NCBI RefSeq assembly: GCF_000003605.2
Contig: NW_003130368.1
Span: forward strand, 25,753 to 44,950
Direction of reading: 5' to 3'
DNA from: Saccoglossus kowalevskii
Lineage: Eukaryota > Hemichordata > Enteropneusta > Harrimaniidae
Length of the DNA: 19,198 bases
A program made the translations under genes and the position numbers. Shown piece by piece: positions 1 to 9,566 of the stretch; positions within the stretch are counted from its first letter, which is position 1, and every line of letters begins with the position of its first letter. The notes beneath the pieces are model-generated. The model was not told the origin of the DNA. It made no database searches and worked only from the letters and a program-made list of their open reading frames with translations.

Positions 1-480
1 TTTCTTCTCCGGGGGGGGGGTGTTGTGTCGTAAGATTCTAAGTGTAAGTGATTACTAGAAGCAGTCTCAATAATCTGAATTTCTTTAATGTCCGAGTCAT
101 ATTTTTCAAGTTTGAAAGTTTTGTTTTGCTGGGCTCGTTATTTATTTCATAATTCACGTTTATCTTTCACATTCCAGTGTAAAAATACAAGAAAAAAAAA
201 CAAAAAAACGGAAAAAAACACTGCAACTAAAGAGAAGCAAACTGGGATCTCAATCATTGATGTTGGTCATGAGTGATTGTTACCTCACTCTCAATCAATT
301 TCTAACTTTTTTTGAAACATAGAATTAGTCAGAAATTCTAGAATTTTTCTTCATAACTTTATGATCGAGTGACTGTAAATCCATGTTTTCATACGGGAGT
401 GAACAAACACGTGAAACACGCAACATGTGTGGCTATTATTTTCGGTTATATGAATTGCGTGAACTATTGCCACCGTACTG
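1..480. other. Unassigned left flank
   Basis: AT-rich sequence opening with a run of ten G at 11-20 and A-rich tracts at about 190-220. No exon, RNA gene or transposon end was recognised. The 62-codon open frame at 88-276 ends in low-complexity Lys/Asn/Thr and looks like chance. Confidence 0.5.
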
Positions 481-499
481 AAGGTCTGTGCTTGCTTGT

Positions 500-760
500 A
501 AACGTGCGCAAGGCTGGTAAACTATGACGTCATATGCGGCCAATCACAAAACTCGTTCCATTTCCCGCTGGTTGCAGCGTACAGCGCCCCCACCAAAGGG
601 TTTTTCTAACTCAACGTGTCTGTTTTCATTGGTATGACTGGACGTTGACTTGAGGAACTGTGTGTGGTATATCAAGTTACGGTGCTGTCCTCTTTTACAC
701 AGGAGATTATCATTGCATTTTGTCAACCACAAGTTCTGACGCAAAGACGTAAAAGGTAAA
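500..760 (+). promoter_or_regulatory. Promoter-like block (CRE + CCAAT) for the EVI5 gene
   Basis: A full palindromic CRE, TGACGTCA (525-532), lies 7 bases before a CCAAT box in GGCCAATCAC (CCAAT 540-544). An NRF1-like TGCGCA is at 505-510. The block is richer in CpG than the following kilobases. CRE plus CCAAT at this spacing is a common core-proximal promoter arrangement. It lies on the same side as, and about 8.9 kb upstream of, the start codon, so it probably drives EVI5 through an untranslated first exon. It could equally belong to a divergent gene to the left. No TATA box was seen. Confidence 0.5.
600..755 (+). other. Possible untranslated first exon (3' end at donor 755|756)
   Basis: The only donor-like site noted directly downstream of the CRE/CCAAT block is AAAAG|GTAAAT, ending at 755. 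If transcription starts about 50-120 bases after the CCAAT box, a first noncoding exon would end here and splice to the acceptor at 9444 or 9465. The start boundary is a guess, no open frame supports coding, and other donors (for example GTGTG|GTATAT near 668) are possible. Confidence 0.25.
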
Positions 761-1005
761 TTTACAAATCTGGCGGCGTCGGCGTGAAGCCTTTTGTGTT
801 GTTTCCCTAAGATTGTCTAGACATCGATCGTCTTCCGGTCTCGTCTTTCTCGAAAGGCTTTCAATGGGCATCAGAAGAAACTGCCTTTACTTAATAATTC
901 AGTAACCACCACTACTACCATTGGCGCTGTATTTTAGACTTTTATCGCCCATCTCATATTACCGTCTGATCTAGGGCGTACAGGGCGTATCATCATGTTC
1001 GAGGA

Positions 1006-1013
1006 GGGGGCGG
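1006..1013 (+). promoter_or_regulatory. GC box / Sp1-like site
   Basis: GGGGGCGG stands out in an AT-rich region, shortly after two GGGCGTA words (about 973-989). It extends the CpG-richer promoter-like zone to about 1015. Function is inferred from the motif alone. Confidence 0.3.
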
Positions 1014-1029
1014 TGTTCGTGTCCTGCCG

Positions 1030-3800
1030 AACTGCACTAGGTACAACTATTTTGTTTTGATTTAGTCATTTCACACAAGTGTATATTCCGAGAATAAACA
1101 TGTGGGGCTCGTGTTAGGGATTTAAACCCAGTGAAATAGATACGACGACATGTAACTTACTGTACCCAACGTTTTTCCAGCGGGCTCCACCCATTGTTTT
1201 GTACTGGTGGTGACTAACCATGGAACTGATGGTAGGGGTACATTCAATACAATATAATATATGTCGTTACTTTGCTGAATGACACCAGCCGCTCATTTCG
1301 ACGACCCACAATGTTTTCACAGTATTGGAAACACAATTATTCATATATTGCCGTTCAAATGTGTGGGATATTAAAACATTACTTTTCCAAGTAAGTGTTC
1401 ATTTATGCTTGTCGTATCCAATTAAAAATTCAAAGATCAAGCCTCAAATAGGGACATTTGCTAACATGTTTGCATTACTTGATTCATTGTTTCATAATAA
1501 TGTAGGTTCCCAAACAGTAAACAATTATGATGTCAACCAAGTTCACATTTTATGTTAAAATTAAATCTCAAATTGTAGAACTTCAGAGTGATTGAATTCT
1601 GTTGAATAATACTTCATTCCTTAATACCAAGCATGGATGAAGTTAAAAAACTTTTGCAGTTATGGGGTTTCTGTGCTCTGATATATACATCAACTCATAT
1701 GGATATGATTATGACATTTAAATCATGATTATTTGTGCCGTGTTTGTATTTTTTATAGAATGTATTATTTTATTGAGGTTTTCATCTTTTTGAAATTATA
1801 AAATTAAATGTTCTTAGTGATATTCAGAGTAGATGAAAATAGATCTCTTTATAAATATTCCTTTATCAGTTGGGAAAATCTGCATTTTGTTTATATGTTC
1901 TAGTAGTTTGCATTCATACCTATTCAATGCATTTGATATCACAGGGACGAGGCTTATAAATTCATGAATCACAATGACTGGGATTTACTTTTTTTTCATT
2001 TGTCAGTAATGAGCTACAGCGAATAGGTTGAATTTGTAACAAGAAAAGAGCAATGTTCATTAGTGTTGCATTGTATGTTGAGTTAAACCCGAAAATATTA
2101 TGGTATGCAATTTTTCTTGTCATGTATGTTAGCTATTCATCTTCCTAGTATGATATCTATTTTGCATATGAATGTCAGTTAATTAGCATATGAATGATGG
2201 CTGATTAGAACATAATTATCATATCAATAATTTCAGTTTTGCAATAATTTCATAAATTTCACTTTTTTGACACTGTCATGTAATTCTTGCAGAGAACACT
2301 ACATCAGTGTTTGAAATGTCTCTGAATTATGTACCAGACAGAAGAGTATGTAAACAAATTATTGCATTAAAAATTATTTTAAAATACTTCTGTTCCCATT
2401 ACAAGTAAGCACCAACACATAAAATGGATTATTTAAAGTTCCTGTATTTAATTGTTGTGTTCTTTGTTTCACAGTATTCGTCAGGGCAAATGGTGTTCAA
2501 CCAATAATATTCAGTTGAATTGCAATGCTTTTTCAAAATTTATACTGAAGCAGACTATGAACAAATTTTACCAGACCACTGGGCATGTATGTTTTAATTT
2601 TTACCAGCCCTACTGGAAAGATACCCTGGCCGCTTGAACGATAATTTCAGACTCTGGCTACACAAGTACAAACTTGTGTACGGGTACTTTGTATGGAACT
2701 CATTACTTGTGTGTGTGTGTGTCAACCAAATTTGTTCTGACAAATAGCACCACTAACTGCCATTGATTTGTCAGTAACCATGGAAATTGTTGATTGTAAA
2801 AACCGAGATGTGAATGCAAAAACACCTAGTGATATAATCATACAAACATTCATAAAAATGAAATTAGATCATCATATAGACAGACTCTATACAATAGCAT
2901 TTCAATTTGAACATCATCAGTATTTCCACCAATGTACAACATTTTTTATTTTTTTTTAATTTTTCTATCATTTCTTTATTTTTGGATAAAATATACATAA
3001 TTTCTTGTAGGCTACAGGTCTTAATCAAATTTTGTGAAGAAATATAGAAAAAATTAGCTTTGTGAATGATGACAAAAGTTGACATTGTCGTTCATTTTGT
3101 TTATTGTGCTGTTTTTTCTTTCCCTGTTTGATGAGTTATAACACTTGTCAATAACACCTCTTATACTTGTAATACTCAAGTTACCTACTTGAATATAGAG
3201 TACTTCATGAGGTATACCTGCCCATAGTGACATATGACATACATTACCCAGGTGCCTGCATTTTGGGTTTAACCATTACCATTATTCTTGAGAATGGGTG
3301 GGTCACCACGGTTGAGGTGGGTGAGTGGTAGTGGGGTGCTTTGCATTCTGCAGAATTTAAGAAAAATTATTTTGTGTATGATACTATCCAGGAAATAAAA
3401 TAAATCAAGTGACTATAATGTTTATTACTCTTCATAATTATTTAAAAAAATGTGGGCCTTTTTTTTGTGGTGATTTTACTTGTATAATAATTGTTTGTTG
3501 TTAGGTAAGAATTTTGTTTGTAGAATTGTCACAAAGAAAATATGCATATTGTTGATAAATTAGAAAATTTAAATGCAGGAAAATGTTTATCATATGGACA
3601 CATGGTTTTGTATCCGTTTACTATTTCCTATCTCCATGAAACCTGTGTGGTAACTTTATTTATGAGCATGTATTTCAAAGGTTTTGTTGTCTGGGGTTGT
3701 TGATAGCAAAGTTATGGTTCATTAGGATGTGTTGTTGCAAATATTAAGATTTCAAATATGTAAATACGGTTTATTTATTTCTGAAATATAGTTTATATTT
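1030..3800. other. Presumed intron 1, 5' part: no gene seen
   Basis: AT-rich DNA without a recognisable exon or transposon. It contains (GT)7 at 2709-2722 and a hairpin at 2659-2680 with 9-bp arms TACACAAGT/ACTTGTGTA around ACAA. A cluster of TACTTG/CACTTG words lies at about 3140-3210. Open frames at 1325-1558, 2452-2637 and 2768-2959 show no family signature and are taken as chance. Confidence 0.5.
2659..2680. repeat. Perfect 9-bp inverted repeat, 4-nt loop
   Basis: TACACAAGT, spacer ACAA, then ACTTGTGTA. It is a short perfect palindrome, isolated from the transposon-like elements found elsewhere. It could be a binding site or chance; no function is assigned. Confidence 0.4.
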
Positions 3801-3848
3801 CTACCATCCTCAAGAGGGCAGTTTTAGAAACGTTTAAAAGTGACGTTC

Positions 3849-3977
3849 AAAGGGCAGCAGTCGTCGTGCCCTGTTCTGTTCGATATGGGACTCATAGCGA
3901 CGTATACAACGCGTGTAAAATACATTGTTTATTTACATGAAATTCGAACACGCGCTGCGCGACGACCACCACGCTTT
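3849..3977. mobile_element. CpG-rich imperfect inverted-repeat element, MITE-like
   Basis: The left end reads AAAGGGCAGCAGTCGTCGTG; the reverse complement of the right end reads AAAGCGTGGTGGTCGTCGCG. They align without gaps and share an intact GTCGTCG core, with most differences being transitions. The interior has many CpGs (AGCGACG, ACGCGTG, GCGCGACGACC) inside an AT-rich intron. This suggests a roughly 130-bp nonautonomous DNA transposon; no clear target duplication was found. An alternative is a small CpG island or alternative promoter. Confidence 0.45.
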
Positions 3978-4283
3978 AATGTCTAATTATGTTTGTCACA
4001 ACTTGATTTTTTGCATTTGATTTTCACTGATTGAAATCACAGTGGTAAGGTATTCAGGAGATAATTGTGGGTCTCAAATTTAAAAAAAGTTCTACCTCAA
4101 AAACAGGTCATCCTGTAACCTGGATCAGTGTGTGTGTGATACAGATTCATTGGGACATCATGCCTTGTTGATGCAACAATACATGCATGTATTGTCATCC
4201 TTGGCATATTCAGTTTTAGGAAATGATTGAAAATTTGACAGGCACTGGTTATGGTCATTATCAAAAAATGGTCATAAAAATTT

Positions 4284-4441
4284 CTGCTGATCTGCACTGG
4301 CTCGGAAGATGAATTCTGATTGGCTAAAAAAACAAAAAACTTGTGGCGTTGAATGCACGTTCATTCTCAGTAATGTTATGCAAATTAGAAATTCAAACTA
4401 GCTAATCATTTACAACCTTCTGAGCCAGTGCAGATTAGCCC
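4284..4441. mobile_element. hAT-like MITE, about 158 bp, with 8-9 bp target duplication
   Basis: Terminal inverted repeats: CTGATCTGCACTGGCTCGGAAG begins at 4287, and the reverse complement of the right end is CTAATCTGCACTGGCTCAGAAG (20 of 22 identical). The direct repeat AAAAATTT (possibly AAAAATTTC) flanks the element at 4276-4283 and 4442-4449. An 8-bp duplication is typical of hAT transposons, and a 9-bp one would suggest Mutator. There is no coding capacity, so it must have been moved in trans. Confidence 0.7.
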
Positions 4442-4499
4442 AAAAATTTCACACGAATAATTATCCATATCCCAAGCCCTCTGGCATACACTGAATTGA

Positions 4500-4554
4500 G
4501 AAACGTCTAGCTATTTGGAATGGTTACTTAAGGACAACATACCAAATATTATCT
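4500..4554. repeat. Dispersed repeat fragment, copy 1 (GAAACGTCTAGC family)
   Basis: This stretch, from GAAACGTCTAGCTATTT to TACCAAATATTATCT, is about 80-85% identical to 14563-14618. That second copy has a hammerhead-ribozyme-like hairpin immediately upstream; this copy keeps GAAAC but not the hairpin. Probably a fragment of a retroelement terminal repeat. Confidence 0.5.
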
Positions 4555-4559
4555 ATTAT

Positions 4560-6299
4560 ATATCATACTCAACTGTCACAATATGTAATGCGTATTGAAT
4601 GGTTGACAAGAACCGATCGTTTGCACTCAAAGATAAAATAATGGCATTTTTCGCTGCTGTTATATTAAATGTACATGTAAGTGTCTCTGTAAATAAAACA
4701 ACGTACTGGCAATGTTATCACAGCAAATTGCAAGTGCTGATCAGTGAGCATCATTATTTTCGTCAGACATTCACATGTTCAATGCTGGTTGGCAAAACTG
4801 TAAACAAATCACGCCACAGTACCATGCCCAATCCTCTGGACGGAGCTTCATCACAGAACGTTCTCTGTTGCTAAGACGCCCACCACTGTACCATGTATTT
4901 CTATGGGCTCTGTGCAAGCTGCTGTGGAACTCCGGTCGAAGAGACAGTGAAAATGGCTAAATTTGAGAAAACAGTACAAACTCAACTTCAAAGTAATCCT
5001 GAACAACCAAATTTATATATGTTACACACGCAGAGGTAATCTTGTTAAACTGTTCAGGAGAGTCTCAACAACCATCCCAAAGTACCGTTTTCTGAGATGG
5101 TTGCCAGGCGGTGAAAATGCCTGGATGTTTGCCCCTGAGAATAAGATATTCCAAGGTAATGTTGAGGCAGTAATCTGGAACATTATTCCTTTAAAATTCC
5201 TTTAAAATTCAAATGCATGTAACATCATTCTATTTATTCATCACTACCACAAGTGAATGCGCATCAACCATGAACAGCTTAAATTATATTTGTAAAACTT
5301 AGCATGATTATTGAGGTTAAATGTAGATTATTTTAGAAGTGTGTTATCTTTAGAGTAAAGTTGTTTGCTATGTGACCTCGTGAAGATACGAGTGGATAAA
5401 TAAGTAGCCTAAGTACAGATGAATTGTGGTGTTGAAAAGTCTACTGTACAGCATGTAAAGATGCAATGGAGGATTTCAGGAAGTAAAATTATTTTAATAG
5501 AAGAGTTATTTTAAATCACATCAAACTACTAGTATATATTTTATGAAAGCTCATAATTCATACTAATTAAAAATTTGGATGCAGCCTCCATGTGGTCATG
5601 TGACTCTGTGCAAATATATCTATTATTGAAGATGTACTCATTTGAATTAGTACTGTGAAGATATTAATAGTGATACCACAGTTTTTTTCTTGGTAAATGT
5701 AGTAGAATACAACTTGAGAAACATAACTTTTTTTTTTAATTATTTTTTTTTGCAATTTTACCTGAATTTGTTTGTTTTTACATTTATAAAGCGAACTCTT
5801 CAGAATGCCTAAATTTTACAAAAATCAATAACTATTAAACATAGGTATTGCTCATATATACCACATCTACAATCTTTGAAAAAAATGAAAAAATCTGAGT
5901 GCCTCCTTAGTAGTACTCATTTCATTGATCATTTTGTTGTCAAAATTAAAACAAAGACATAAACTAATTTGCAAATCAATGGATGATTTTTTAGTTGCTA
6001 CATTTTTATGACATATTCTGTAAACATGGTTTTGACATTCAGTATAATACAGATGATTGGTAACCATCAAATAATTTTCTGAATTATACTTGACAGTGAT
6101 TTACTTTAAAATATACCGGTATACTCAACTATGCAAACTTAGTCATCATAACAATAAGGCTGATAATTTTGATCACTGTTTTAGTATATTGCATTTATGA
6201 TAGTTGAAATTACATAGAATAATTAAATATCTCGGTAGTTTTGATATTTATTATTTATACAAAGTTGATTAATATATGTCAATAAAACCTACTATGCGG
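4560..6299. other. Presumed intron 1, middle part: no gene seen
   Basis: It holds a somewhat GC-richer patch at about 4780-5160 containing CCATGTATTTCTATGGG, possibly old repeat DNA, but no terminal repeats were found. A short duplication of TTCCTTTAAAA occurs near 5190-5212. TATACCGGTATA, a 12-bp palindrome, is at 6112-6123. Open frames at 4599-4874 and 4963-5205 have no recognisable domain. Confidence 0.45.
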
Positions 6300-6511
6300 T
6301 ACTGTAGAATACTTTATTTTAGCTGGAATTAATTTTCACTGAAAAGACTTTTCATGTGTTTTGTATTGAATTTATTTTCACTCATTTTTAACAAGTTTAA
6401 TGTAAAACATAGGGAATAATGCATATTCGCTGGATTTTATTTTCACGGAATCATCTCTTCAGCGAAAATAGCCAAAATTAATTCCAAGCGAAAATAAAGT
6501 ATTCTACAGTA
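6300..6511 (+). mobile_element. Tc1/mariner-like MITE, family 1 copy A
   Basis: Terminal inverted repeats CTGTAGAATACTTTATTTT and AAAATAAAGTATTCTACAG are flanked by TA on both sides, the Tc1/mariner target. Inner arms GCTGGAATTAATTTT and AAAATTAATTCCAAGC continue the palindrome. Length is 212 bp with no transposase frame. Copies B (11686-11891) and C (15732-15922) and a right-end piece D (17339-17412) lie in other introns of the same gene. Confidence 0.75.
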
Positions 6512-7486
6512 TTCCCAGTACATTGTATCAACTTCCACACTGGCTTTGCCTTATCATAAAAGCTAATAATTTTCAAAGCAAATATCATCAATAATTTAGA
6601 TTATTGTTTGTAGTAATATATTAGTATAGTTACTATAACTCTACACAATTCAGATGTGTCAGTTTTAAAAGCAAACTAGGCTAAGCTCAAAGCAGACTGT
6701 ACCAGAGATTGACAATATACCACTAGAAAGCCACAATGAATTAATGTATATTGGGTTGTTATACACAAACACATGTACGTGTCACCATTTAATCGATTCA
6801 CATGCTTAACAACATGCTGCCAGCTCTATTTTTACTCAATCAACCATTCATTGCTATGGTTTAATATTTTGGATGAATGTCTGTTTATTTATTTTTAAGC
6901 TTAAAGCATGGCAGTACAACACCAGTAATTGTTTTCCAGCATTCTCAACGCTTGGCTGAACTTGGTTAATTTGAAATATTCATAGAGCAAAATTAATGTT
7001 ACTAGGGTTACTGGAGTGCCTGTTGTAAACAACATTCACAAGAAATTTGTATGTGCTGACTTACAATGAAATATACTATGGGGACTATTTCGATTTGACT
7101 TAAAGATAAAAAAAGGAACCGAATTACTCAGCCTGATCACATGCATGTCAGATGACAGAAAGCCTACGCCTGCATGCAGGAGTGTATAAATGATAAAAAC
7201 CATTTTACTGCGATTAACAAGCATCTTAATGATGTCACAAATTGGTGTGATTTGCATATCACATAATTTGATGGACAGACTATGCATACGTATAAGTTTA
7301 CATTCTTTCAAGATTGCCAAGATTATTGACAGGCAGTCTCTTCTTGATCCTTGTAAACCATTCAACATCTCGTTGATAATTAAAAAAGAATTTATTTTGA
7401 CCTGTAGTCACATTTTCTGAAATGTATGTTTTCCTATAATACTTTTAAATATCACTGTATACTCCCGCTCCCCAACCAAAAAACCC
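6512..7486. other. Presumed intron 1 segment: no gene seen
   Basis: AT-rich sequence with no recognised exon, transposon end or tandem repeat. Overlapping open frames on both strands at about 7036-7420 are mirror shadows of the same AT-rich DNA and show no domain. Confidence 0.45.
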
Positions 7487-8048
7487 TTAAGGTAGAAGCC
7501 TATTCACAATTTTTGACAAAATTGGTCATAAATCACATGACAATGTTTATTAGTTTATTATGTACAATCATGAAGCTAATGTCCCATGGTACAATTAAAT
7601 AGCATTATTTTGTGTGTTACAGTTATGCTTTTTGAGAAAAGTGTCCTAATATTTCTTGAAAATCACCATTTTTAGAACAATTCTATAGAACACAATGTTA
7701 AAGAAAAATTGCATTTTTTGACACTTTTTAAAACCCAGATTTAAAAAATAATTCAGAACAACAAAAAGTACTCGTTCATTAACAATATATGATTTTTTCA
7801 GCCTATGTCACCAGGCTAGATTTTGAGATATTGCATAATATCTCTGCCATAGGAACCTATGGTAAAAGCATTATGTTAGTTCCAAAATGGCGACTTTCCA
7901 CTAAAATAAAACCATCAATATCTCGAAAATAAGGCTGGTGACCCCCAACTTTTTTTAAGTCAATATCCCTATATTGCCTTGGAGTACAGTTTGTTGCAAA
8001 ATGAATAAATTCTGAGTTTTTTAATTTATGAGTAGGCTTCTACCTTAA
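7487..8048. mobile_element. TTAA-flanked inverted-repeat element, about 560 bp
   Basis: The left end TTAAGGTAGAAGCCTATTCA and the reverse complement of the right end, TTAAGGTAGAAGCCTACTCA, differ at one position in 20. Both ends include TTAA, the target-site duplication of piggyBac-type transposons. The interior has no long open frame, so it is a nonautonomous copy or a large MITE. Its GGTAGAAG termini do not by themselves prove a piggyBac assignment. Confidence 0.65.
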
Positions 8049-8581
8049 ACCTTTAAAACAGATCAGCATTGCACATGTATTAAACAGGTTTTAGAATAAG
8101 GACATTAAGATGGATTGATAGCATCTGAATGTGACAATTTTCTGGACAGGTGGTTAAATTGCTAGAGAAAAATTCCACAAATTTTCCAAGATAGTCACAA
8201 ACAAACTAGAAAAATGTTTTGGGAGATCATTGACATTTCTCACAAGTTGTTAATGCATTTCTCTCTAGTCTGTGATAAATTTTGTTTCTTAGCAGAGTTT
8301 TCACCTGACTCCTGTCCTGCACCTTTGACTAGTCTATTTGTCAACCACAGGCTCAAACACTGTCTAAAAACAAATATCTTTTTCTATCTTTGCTGTAAAC
8401 TTGCTTGTATACAAAAAGTATATCTTAAATCAAATTATTTTCTCTGTCTATCTCCCTGTCCGTTCAGTGTAAACCTATTTCATTGCAAACAAACAAAACC
8501 ATTTTTTGTCATCATTTGTATGCAGTTGAGTTGCATGTCCAAAAATCAATACTTCTTCATATTTTAAAATTTATATCCATA
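8049..8581. other. Presumed intron 1 segment: no gene seen
   Basis: No exon or repeat boundary was recognised. The 117-codon open frame at 8214-8567 is rich in Phe, Cys and Leu, has no domain I can name, and is probably chance. Confidence 0.4.
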
Positions 8582-8622
8582 TTTAGTCCCTGTTCGGACG
8601 TAGTCCGAAAACGGGGACTAAA
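8582..8622. repeat. Long imperfect hairpin bordering the 145-bp repeats
   Basis: Left arm TTTAGTCCC-TG-TTCGGAC, loop GTA, right arm GTCCGAA-AAC-GGGGACTAAA. The outer AGTCCC/GGGGACT pair recurs as GGGGACT near 9207-9213, so the hairpin may mark the left boundary of the repeat block that follows. Confidence 0.55.
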
Positions 8623-9215
8623 TTACAGATGGATTTTGTTCAAACTTGGCATATACATTAGACATTATGGGACCTTAATGCAAATAATTTTGTTTTTCAG
8701 ATAAGATTCAAAATGGCCGACTGGCGGCCATTTTGTTTTAATGAATGTGGTTCTCGTGCCATATCTCTGACTTGCTTTCACTGATTATGTTTAAATTTTC
8801 AATATACATCATGTCATAGATAGACAGATATATTGGTTTGAAGATCCTATTCAAAATGGCCAAATGGTGGCCATTTTTGTGCTAAAAAATCATCAAGTAT
8901 CAAACATTTATCATATGGATGGATTTCGTTCAAACTTGGTACATATGTTAGACATTACAGGTTCCTGATGCACATCATTTATTTTTCAGATTGGATTCAA
9001 AATCATGTTATATATATGCATGTATTCAAAATGGCTGATTTTGAATGCTGTTCCAGAGCAATATCTCTCAATATGGACAAGTACTTTTTTGACGATCAGA
9101 TACAATTGTCAATCATTTTAATGTTAAAAAATAATATTCCTGACATGGTTATATTCCAGCTATATTACTATAAACAAAACTATATATCTTAAATTTGATA
9201 ACTAACGGGGACTGT
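8623..9215 (+). repeat. Degenerate tandem repeat, about 145-bp units with YY1-like palindromes
   Basis: GATGGATTT[TC]GTTCAAACTTGG occurs at 8628 and 8918 (290 apart). ATTCAAAAT recurs near 8708, 8851 and 8995, giving a subunit of about 144 bp. Two units carry CAAAATGGCC-N7-GGCCATTTTG palindromes (8709-8735 perfect; 8852-8879 with one extra T). Similar 'CAAAATGGCCGCC...' repeats are familiar from bivalve genomes (knowledge, not checked here). No coding frame is supported. Confidence 0.6.
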
Positions 9216-9444
9216 GCCATGCATGGCTTGTTTAAAGTATAGTTCAAGTGTATGTGGATACACATAGAACTGTTATTCCCCAAAATATTAAAAGCTTTAT
9301 TGAAACACATTAAAGATTGATTATAAAATCATAATCCCTCTTGATTTGAAATGTCAAAGGACATCAGTTGTTTTTAGTTCCATGAAAACTGTCGTTTCTT
9401 TTGTGAGGTTGTAAAAATCTATCAATATTGTGTTTCTTGCCTAG

Positions 9445-9566
9445 ATAGTGTGCTAATGGATACAGGTAATGTCCTTTGAAGATAATACAGTAACCATGAC
9501 AACCATGGCTATTATTACTGGGACTACAGATGAGGAATTGGCTGCCAAATTAGAAGAAGCAAATAG
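9445..9566 (+). CDS. EVI5: Coding exon 1 with 5' UTR tail and start codon
   Basis: A strong acceptor (TTTCTTGCCTAG, ending 9444) suggests the exon starts at 9445. The coding frame has an in-frame TAA at 9454-9456, so the first possible start is ATG 9469, followed by in-frame ATGs at 9496 and 9505; the last two have better contexts (ACCATGA and ACCATGG). The exon encodes MSFEDNTVTMTTMAIITG and then TTDEELAAKLEEAN plus two bases of an Arg codon (AG|G, phase 2). The KLEE.NRLLE segment is the conserved block upstream of the EVI5 Ser-rich linker. Donor is AATAG|GTTAGT. Which ATG is used, and whether the acceptor is 9444 or the CAG ending at 9465, cannot be settled from sequence. The vertebrate N-terminal extension of roughly 90 residues is not present in this exon. 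Confidence 0.85.
9456..9479 (+). promoter_or_regulatory. Short upstream ORF overlapping the first start codon
   Basis: ATG at 9456 opens a 7-codon frame (MDTGNVL) ending at TGA 9477-9479. It is out of frame with, and overlaps, the first main-frame ATG at 9469, and it ends 16 bases before the ATG at 9496. If the exon begins at 9445, ribosomes that take this ATG would bypass 9469 and could only reinitiate at 9496 or 9505. This is seen in sequence; the regulatory role is inference and disappears if the acceptor at 9465 is used instead. Confidence 0.4.

Noticed and set aside
4599-5205. Run of plus-strand ORFs of 61-91 codons
   Set aside because: Different frames, no recognisable motif, and no splice sites linking them to EVI5; the GC-richer patch may be old repeat sequence.
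7036-7420. Overlapping ORFs on both strands (110 and 76 codons)
   Set aside because: Mirror frames over the same AT-rich DNA with no domain; neither strand shows exon-like features.
8214-8567. 117-codon plus-strand ORF
   Set aside because: Low-complexity AT-driven composition, no recognisable domain, no splice connection; probably chance.
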